Below are positions 58,334 to 64,000 of a stretch of DNA of 64,000 bases, one piece after another. Position 1 is the first letter of the stretch, and each line of letters begins with the position of its first letter. Source of the DNA: Siphlonurus alternatus (lineage: Eukaryota > Arthropoda > Insecta > Ephemeroptera > Siphlonuridae); NCBI GenBank assembly GCA_949825025.1, contig OX463779.1, positions 34,048,203 to 34,112,202 of the forward strand, written 5' to 3'. Both the position numbers and the translations under genes were made by a program. Under the pieces are notes generated by a model. That model ran no database searches. It was not told the origin of the DNA and saw only the letters and a list, made by a program, of their open reading frames with translations.

Positions 58334-59479
58334 ATGGATGATTTCCGGGCTATGGTAGCGGCTTTGCGGGAGGCAAATGCAGAACAAACGAGGGTGCTGC
58401 AAGGTGAGATGCGGGGAATACATGAGCATGTGACTCAAGTAGAAACTGCTTGCATGGAGCATTATACTGAAGTTAAATCAAACGTTCAAATGCTGACAGA
58501 GGAAAATCAACGTCTTAATGACAAGATTAATATGCAAGAGCAGATTGCACGCAAAAATAATATTGTTATTTTTGACATTAATGAGTCTGAGGAGGAGAGC
58601 AACATCTCTTGTATGCAGCTTGTACACAAAGTACTGAGCACCATTGAGGTTTATTGCGGGGACGATAGCATCATTGAAGCTTTCAGGCTTGGTCGCATCA
58701 AAGGAAAACGCCCAATTCTTTGCAAATTCACAACTTTTGAAAAGAAAAAAGAGGTTTTATTAAAAAACAAGAATTTGGGAGATAATGGCTACTTCATAAA
58801 ACATGACCTGAGCAAGCAGGACCGTGAGCACCGTAAGGAGCTAAACTCTTTCCTAGTTGATGCCAGAAAGAAAGGTCAACATGCAGTAATCAGGGGCAAC
58901 AAACTGATAATTAATGGAACTGCATGGACCAAGGAGATGTTGAGCGGTGATAGCGGCAACGTCGCACACCAGCAAGGAGAGGACCGTGTGGACTCGGAGG
59001 GTGCCGTGCAGAGAGATGGAGAGCAGCAGAGCGCCAAAGCCGTACAGCAAGGAGGTGCAGTGGTGCAGCAACGAGCGGCGGCAGCGCGTACGTGGAAGGG
59101 TCCAGGCGGGCCAAACCAGGCGACCCCCCTGTTGCAACAGGCCAGCCAGTTTGTCCCCACGCCCCCTGCGCCCTCCATGACGACGAGAGCTCTGTCTTTC
59201 GCTGCAACCGCAGCTAAGGCCGGGCCAAGCAGGGCAGTTACTACTGCCCCCTCTACGTCTCCAAAGCCAGGAGAAAAAAATCGTAACGAGGCGGCGATGG
59301 ATGTCGAACAGACGGCAAGTAAGCGTAAAAACAGAAATTCGAATAAAGGGGGAAACGTTTCGCTACAGACCCTGAGAGATGGTTTTAAGGCTGCAGCTGG
59401 TAGGGCATCAGATGATGCCGCGAAAAGGCAAAAAATAGTTATTAATAATGTAAGCAATGGGAACAATGCAGCTGCATAG
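58334..59479 (+). CDS. LINE ORF1 protein (coiled coil and RRM-like, 381 aa)
   Basis: RNA-binding chaperone of the LINE ribonucleoprotein. Residues about 10-75 form a heptad-rich coiled coil (VTQVETACMEHYTEV, LTEENQRLNDKINMQEQ). KNNIVIFDI starts an RRM-like domain. The segment with HDLSKQDREHRKELNSFL and ARKKGQHAVIRGNKLIING is the C-terminal RNA-binding domain shared with L1-like ORF1p. The last ~180 residues are Gln/Ala-rich and low complexity. The start ATG at 58334 has a good purine context (AACCATGG). It ends at TAG 59477-59479, in frame with ORF2. Confidence 0.88.
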   Translation: MDDFRAMVAALREANAEQTRVLQGEMRGIHEHVTQVETACMEHYTEVKSNVQMLTEENQRLNDKINMQEQIARKNNIVIFDINESEEESNISCMQLVHKVLSTIEVYCGDDSIIEAFRLGRIKGKRPILCKFTTFEKKKEVLLKNKNLGDNGYFIKHDLSKQDREHRKELNSFLVDARKKGQHAVIRGNKLIINGTAWTKEMLSGDSGNVAHQQGEDRVDSEGAVQRDGEQQSAKAVQQGGAVVQQRAAAARTWKGPGGPNQATPLLQQASQFVPTPPAPSMTTRALSFAATAAKAGPSRAVTTAPSTSPKPGEKNRNEAAMDVEQTASKRKNRNSNKGGNVSLQTLRDGFKAAAGRASDDAAKRQKIVINNVSNGNNAAA

Positions 59480-62400
59480 AATTACGTACGGGGTATTTTT
59501 AAGCTAGGTTTCTGGAACATAGAAGGGTTAAAAAGTAAATTGCGACAAGATGATTTTGTAGACTTCATAAAATTATATGATTCATTACATTTATCAGAAA
59601 CCTGGCTTAACGACTCTGTTAATCTACAAATTGATGAAAAATTTTTATTCATGAAAAATGTAAAAAAATGTAAGAAAAAAGGGCGCAACCCAGGAGGTGT
59701 TTGTAGCATGTATGATAATAAGTATATTAAATATGTGGAAGTAATTGAATGCAAAATTCAAGGGGTTTTATGTACTAAAATTGTTTTTGAAAATTTAACT
59801 ATTTGCATTGTTAATGTATACAAACATCCGATTGAGTCGCCTTTTGCAAATAAAAGCGTATGGGAAGAAATAACAGATTTTCTTATCGAGATACAAACTG
59901 AATACCCAGACGCTGAGTTAATTGTAGGGGGAGATTTCAACGCTAGAACCGCCTGTGAAGTCAGTATGCTGGGAGAAATCGGAGATCCCAGTATTACTCG
60001 CTCGGATCAAATATCACGCCGTAGTAAAGACACAGTAATAAACGGGGAAGGACGTAAATTGATTAATATGTGTGAAGCTCTAGGTCTTACAATTTTAAAT
60101 GGTTCTTTTCATAACGACAAAATGGGTAATTTTACTTATATAAATAGTAATGGAGCCAGCACAATTGATTACATACTGTGTTCTAAGGACATAATACCAT
60201 ACATTACGGACTTCTATGTGGATACTCGCGTTGAATCTCACCATATGCCATTGATTTTACATATTGAAATTAATAAATTAATTTGTAACATTACACAAAA
60301 CAAAAATATAGGCAATAAATTTAAACTCACGAAATATAAATGGGCAGGTAATACTAACTCTGAAGATTTTTGTAACGCAGTAAGGGATATAAATATAAAT
60401 GAAAATTTTAATGTAAATTTCTTTTATAATATAAACAACATTTTGATGGATATTGATACAAAAATTAAAGATTGTGGGAGAGATATGAAAGTAAAAAACA
60501 GTGAAAAAATAAAAAAAAAATGTCCTTTCTTCGATGATGAATGTAAGTCGGTTAAAAATGAGTTGCTATATTTTATGCACAGACATAATAATTATAATAA
60601 TGAATCCGATAGAAAAATGTGTTGTAAATTGAGAAATAAATTAACAAAATTGAAGAAGGATAAATTTATTGCCTGGAAAGAAAAAACTTATGTTGAAATA
60701 CATGATGTATTGGACACAGGTGACCAAAGTAAAATATGGGGTCTTTTTAGGAGGCTAAAGGGATACAATTTTGTTAAAAATTCTATAACTCCGTCTGAAT
60801 GGATGGATCATTTCAAGATCATTTTGGGTGGTACATATTATATTGACACCCGTATACATTTAAATTGTTTCAAATATGATGATAAATTAGATCCTCCATT
60901 TACAGAATGTGAGCTAAGATTTGCAATTAATAGCCTCAAGAATAATAAAGCACCTGGTCCAGATGGTATACCTGCTGAGTTTTTTAAGTTTGCTTCTCTA
61001 AATGATGATATTTTTTTGTCTTGGCTACAAGCATTCAATGCGTTATATTCAATGGGAGAATATTATATAGACTGGAATCTGTCGATCATGCATACAATTT
61101 TTAAAAACAAAGGGAGTATTGAAATACCAGATAATTACAGAGGAGTTGCCCTGGCAAATATATTAAGTAAAGTATACAGTAAAATGTTGTACGAGAGATT
61201 AAAAAAGTGGGCGGAATCAAATAAAAAGCTGTCAATTTATCAAGCTGGATTTAGAGCGGGACACAGTACTGTAGACAATATATTTGTAGTTGACCATTTG
61301 GTAAGCAAGTACACAACACGTAATAAAGGTAGACTGTATGGTGCGTTTATTGATTTCAAAAAAGCTTTCGATACTGTAAATCGTAAAAAGTTATGGGCAC
61401 GATTATGGGATTTAGGTTGTTCAAATAAAATGATTGAAGCTCTTATGTCTATGTATGATCAAGTTTTGTTTTCTATAAAATGCGGGATAAATGAGGCAAC
61501 AGAACCAGTTAATTCTTATAAAGGTGTAAAACAAGGATGCATTTTATCTCCCCTATTATTTACTTTATTCATTGATAATTTAGTACAACATATAAATGTA
61601 CAAGGGATTAATGCGCCATATGCAGGCATATTAGATGAGCTAATAATCCATATCTTGCTGTATGCGGATGATTGTATACTATTTTCTCGCACTATAAAAG
61701 GCCTGCAAATGGCGCTAGATCGCCTCAAAATATATTGTGACAGTGCTGATTTAGAAGTACATACAGGTAAGACTAAAGTTGTCTGTTTTAAGAGGGGAAC
61801 TAGTATTGCACAAGATGAAAAATGGACGTTTAATGGTAAAGAGCTGGACACTGTTAGATCAATAACTTATCTTGGTGCTATGTTACATATGACGGGAAGA
61901 TTTAACCAGCATATTAAATTGTCAGGGATTAAAGCAAAAAAGGCTGTGTTTGCAACTACATCAGCACTGTACAAGTTCATGGACCCCCCCTTTAACTTAT
62001 ACGAAAAATTTTATACCACAACAATTGAGCCAGTAGCGTTATATGGTGCAGAAATATGGGGAGTAGAAAACACGGAAGTTCTTGCTAGCATTCAGGCACA
62101 GTTCTGGAAAAGATCTCTAGGGGTGGGAAGATCTGTTTCACATTGCGGCTTACTTAAAGAGGTATGCGCTACTGATATACGTATCAAGGCGCAGTCTCGC
62201 GCACTTATGTACTGGCTGCGATGTGCAAAGGATCTCGCGCCTCCATTGGTTGCTGTATGTTATAGGGAGCAACTGTGGCTTGGAACCACATGGGGTCGGA
62301 ATCCGTGGGTTTTAAAAATAAAAAATTTATTAATTAAATATAACATAATTGATTTGTGGTCAGGAATTGGTATTAATGAACGTCAAGTATACAAAAAAGT

Positions 62401-62884
62401 AAAAGAAAAATTAATTATTGCATCATCATCGGATATCATAACTAAATGTACGGAGAAGAAGTCATTAGTCTTATCAAAACACGATGAATGGCTCATTCCC
62501 CCATATCTTTTCAAATGCACCAGAGACGCTAAGAGTGGTATCTTATGGCTTAGAATGGGAGGTTGGATGACATACAAGTATACAGAGGAAATTGCGGGTG
62601 TTAAAACTGCTGTCTGTCCCCTCTGTATGAAAAAGGAAACCCCATTGCATATACTCTTTGTTTGTTCCAAGACACAAGAATATAGGATTAAACATAAAAT
62701 ATTAGACAACAGAGTTCAAATAACTACAAATTTGAACAAAATCGATGATAAAATTGTACTTGAAAATCTTGGTGCATATTTAAATAAGGTGCGAAATGTA
62801 CGTAATAATGCTCTTAAAGCTAAAGAAAATAAGAATAGCACTGCACCAAATGTTAAAACTATAAAGTGTTTATGTAAAAAATAG
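59480..62884 (+). CDS. LINE ORF2 protein (APE endonuclease, reverse transcriptase)
   Basis: The frame opens directly after the ORF1 stop and contains no ATG before the first catalytic motifs. Endonuclease motifs: FWNIEGL, LHLSETWL, VVGG-like LIVGGDFNAR, STIDYI and SHHMP. Reverse transcriptase: NNKAPGPDGIPAEFF, GFRAGHSTVDN, AFIDFKKAFDTV, GVKQGCILSPLLF and LLYADDCILFS (YADD at 61661-61672). A C-terminal CPLC...H...C cluster (C-x2-C-x7-H-x4-C) follows. About 1134 codons, normal for LINE ORF2. The first in-frame ATG (near 59651) would remove the N and E endonuclease motifs. Confidence 0.93.
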   Translation, partial: NYVRGIFKLGFWNIEGLKSKLRQDDFVDFIKLYDSLHLSETWLNDSVNLQIDEKFLFMKNVKKCKKKGRNPGGVCSMYDNKYIKYVEVIECKIQGVLCTKIVFENLTICIVNVYKHPIESPFANKSVWEEITDFLIEIQTEYPDAELIVGGDFNARTACEVSMLGEIGDPSITRSDQISRRSKDTVINGEGRKLINMCEALGLTILNGSFHNDKMGNFTYINSNGASTIDYILCSKDIIPYITDFYVDTRVESHHMPLILHIEINKLICNITQNKNIGNKFKLTKYKWAGNTNSEDFCNAVRDININENFNVNFFYNINNILMDIDTKIKDCGRDMKVKNSEKIKKKCPFFDDECKSVKNELLYFMHRHNNYNNESDRKMCCKLRNKLTKLKKDKFIAWKEKTYVEIHDVLDTGDQSKIWGLFRRLKGYNFVKNSITPSEWMDHFKIILGGTYYIDTRIHLNCFKYDDKLDPPFTECELRFAINSLKNNKAPGPDGIPAEFFKFASLNDDIFLSWLQAFNALYSMGEYYIDWNLSIMHTIFKNKGSIEIPDNYRGVALANILSKVYSKMLYERLKKWAESNKKLSIYQAGFRAGHSTVDNIFVVDHLVSKYTTRNKGRLYGAFIDFKKAFDTVNRKKLWARLWDLGCSNKMIEALMSMYDQVLFSIKCGINEATEPVNSYKGVKQGCILSPLLFTLFIDNLVQHINVQGINAPYAGILDELIIHILLYADDCILFSRTIKGLQMALDRLKIYCDSADLEVHTGKTKVVCFKRGTSIAQDEKWTFNGKELDTVRSITYLGAMLHMTGRFNQHIKLSGIKAKKAVFATTSALYKFMDPPFNLYEKFYTTTIEPVALYGAEIWGVENTEVLASIQAQFWKRSLGVGRSVSHCGLLKEVCATDIRIKAQSRALMYWLRCAKDLAPPLVAVCYREQLWLGTTWGRNPWVLKIKNLLIKYNIIDLWSGIGINERQVYKKVKEKLIIASSSDIITKCTEKKSLVLSKHDEWLIPPYLFKCTRDAKSGILWLRMGGWMTYKYTEEIAGVKTAVCPLCMKKETPLHILFVCSKTQEYRIKHKILDNRVQITTNLNKIDDKIVLENLGAYLNKVRNVRNNALKAKENKNSTAPNVKTIKCLCKK

Positions 62885-63504
62885 TCTAGTATATAGGTTA
62901 TGCATCAACAAATTTAATTAGAGTAGTTAATGATAATGAATAATACTGTTCTTTTTATTATACTATTTGTTGTTTTTCATACAATGTCTACATAACTATT
63001 TTTATTATTTTTATGTAGTAACCTCAAGACAAGACGTGTGTGACATAGGTGGAATGTGCTATTAAAGTTACAAGGGGAGCGCTGGTGCAACAGCGTTTTT
63101 TTTAAGTATCATATTTCTCCCCATAAGTGTGTTTCTTCATAATATAGTATATAGAGACAAATCAAGAAATATTATACTGACTCAAAGGGGTTGTGGACTT
63201 GTCAAGTTTATGGTCTTTTGTTTCATTTTCTTTCATAGTTACTGTGTGTTTAAAAATTTGAATGTTAAAAATAAATGTTTTATTTTTTTTTTTTTATTGA
63301 ATAATAATAATTATGTTGCAATATATAATTACATATATAATATGTATATTTTTTTATGGCTGATTTGGCTATAAAGTCTTATGTACTTAAGCCCAAACTT
63401 CATGTATGATGTACTATGATATTTTCTAATAAAAGCCTATTTGAATTGAATTGAATTAAATGTATTACGACTTTTCTAATAAAAGCCTTTCTGAATTGAA
63501 TTGG

Positions 63505-64000
63505 TTACCTTTTTTTTTTTTTTTGCATTCATTTTTACTTTTAATAGAATTTCATACATTTTAATATTTTTAATATAATAAAATACATACCATTAAAAAC
63601 TTTGGATCACAAACAACTTGCATGCCACTGTTTTATTTTCCTACTGAAGAGATTATAAATTGCTGGAAATGTATCATAAGATTTTCACCTTTTCCTTTGA
63701 TATTTTTGTTCTAAATTTTGTAACAGTTCCAAAGGGATTCTGTTTATTTTCAAAATTCAAATATAATAAATACTACATTAAATTATATATTTTATATTAT
63801 TGAAATATTATTAAAATATATTATTATATGTTTAAAATACTGTTATTGCTCTGTTGGTATGTTCATATTTTGTGTAAGAGTCTTTATAAAATGTTTTTGT
63901 AAGTCTATAAATTTAGATTATGATAGAATATTAACCTTTTAATATTGTGATAAATTATTTTCCAAGTTTTTAAGGCTGCTTGGATATAAAATTGTATGAT
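63505..64000. other. AT-rich sequence beyond the LINE
   Basis: No feature recognised up to the window end. Confidence 0.5.

Larger units (their letters stand above)
58165..63504 (+). mobile_element. Apparently full-length non-LTR retrotransposon (LINE)
   Basis: Contains a 5' UTR (about 58165-58333), ORF1 (58334-59479), ORF2 (59480-62884), a 3' UTR and two tandem copies of the tail (AATAAA at 63428-63433 and 63478-63483, each followed by TTGAATTGAATT-type repeats). Both ORFs are open, so the copy may be recent. The 5' limit is estimated, and I could not identify a target duplication. The clade is not assigned: an APE-type endonuclease, a CCHC-like C-terminus and an L1-type ORF1 narrow it only partly. 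Confidence 0.88.

Overview
This window is nuclear DNA from an AT-rich invertebrate animal. An arthropod, perhaps a crustacean, is my best guess. The reasons are short GT-AG introns, arthropod-style initiator (TCAGTT) and heat-shock elements inside a repeat, and very many palindromic MITEs and non-LTR retroelements. The assignment is inferred from style, not from a species-specific marker. I see no tRNA gene, no intact rRNA gene, no CRISPR array and no bacterial features.

Three protein-coding genes could be assembled exon by exon with matching splice phases. (1) The last two coding exons of TARBP1, a SpoU/TrmH-type tRNA 2'-O-methyltransferase, lie on the + strand at 1120-1807. (2) A complete PTPN14/PTPN21 (Pez) gene lies on the - strand, 13264 down to 4758, with 21 coding exons and 992 residues: FERM domain, PPxY-containing linker, tyrosine phosphatase domain. 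It is tail-to-tail with TARBP1. (3) The 3' sixteen coding exons of an adhesion GPCR lie on the - strand, 52430 down to 20971. They encode 1336 residues: SEA-like region, two Ig domains, HormR, GAIN/GPS, seven membrane helices and a long disordered tail. It looks ADGRA-like. Its 5' exons were not found and may lie beyond 64000.

The rest is mobile DNA. The most striking part is 105-886 in a TARBP1 intron. It is a near-perfect foldback (two 360-bp arms) flanked by a 12-bp target duplication. Each arm carries a compact heat-shock-type Pol II promoter (HSE, CCAAT, CRE, TATA, initiator), then a UUCG hairpin, then a type I hammerhead ribozyme. A second canonical hammerhead sits on the - strand at 2117-2179 inside another inverted-repeat element. 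A decayed hammerhead-like pair occupies a Pez intron (12395-12755). These resemble Penelope-like/retrozyme terminal repeats, but no Penelope reverse transcriptase is present here.

Other repeats are: a TA-flanked DNA transposon with subterminal tandem arrays (15545-17468); a second TIR element next to it with a nested MITE; a 1.7-kb palindrome in a GPCR intron (23592-25291); several small MITEs with 3-bp or TA target duplications; two short retroelements with 13-bp target duplications (14578-15140, 30483-31131); a 5S rRNA-derived SINE (48573-48957); and an apparently full-length LINE at about 58165-63504. The LINE's ORF1 and ORF2 are in the same frame, separated by a single UAG. Long stretches between these features are AT-rich intron or intergenic DNA with no gene I can support.
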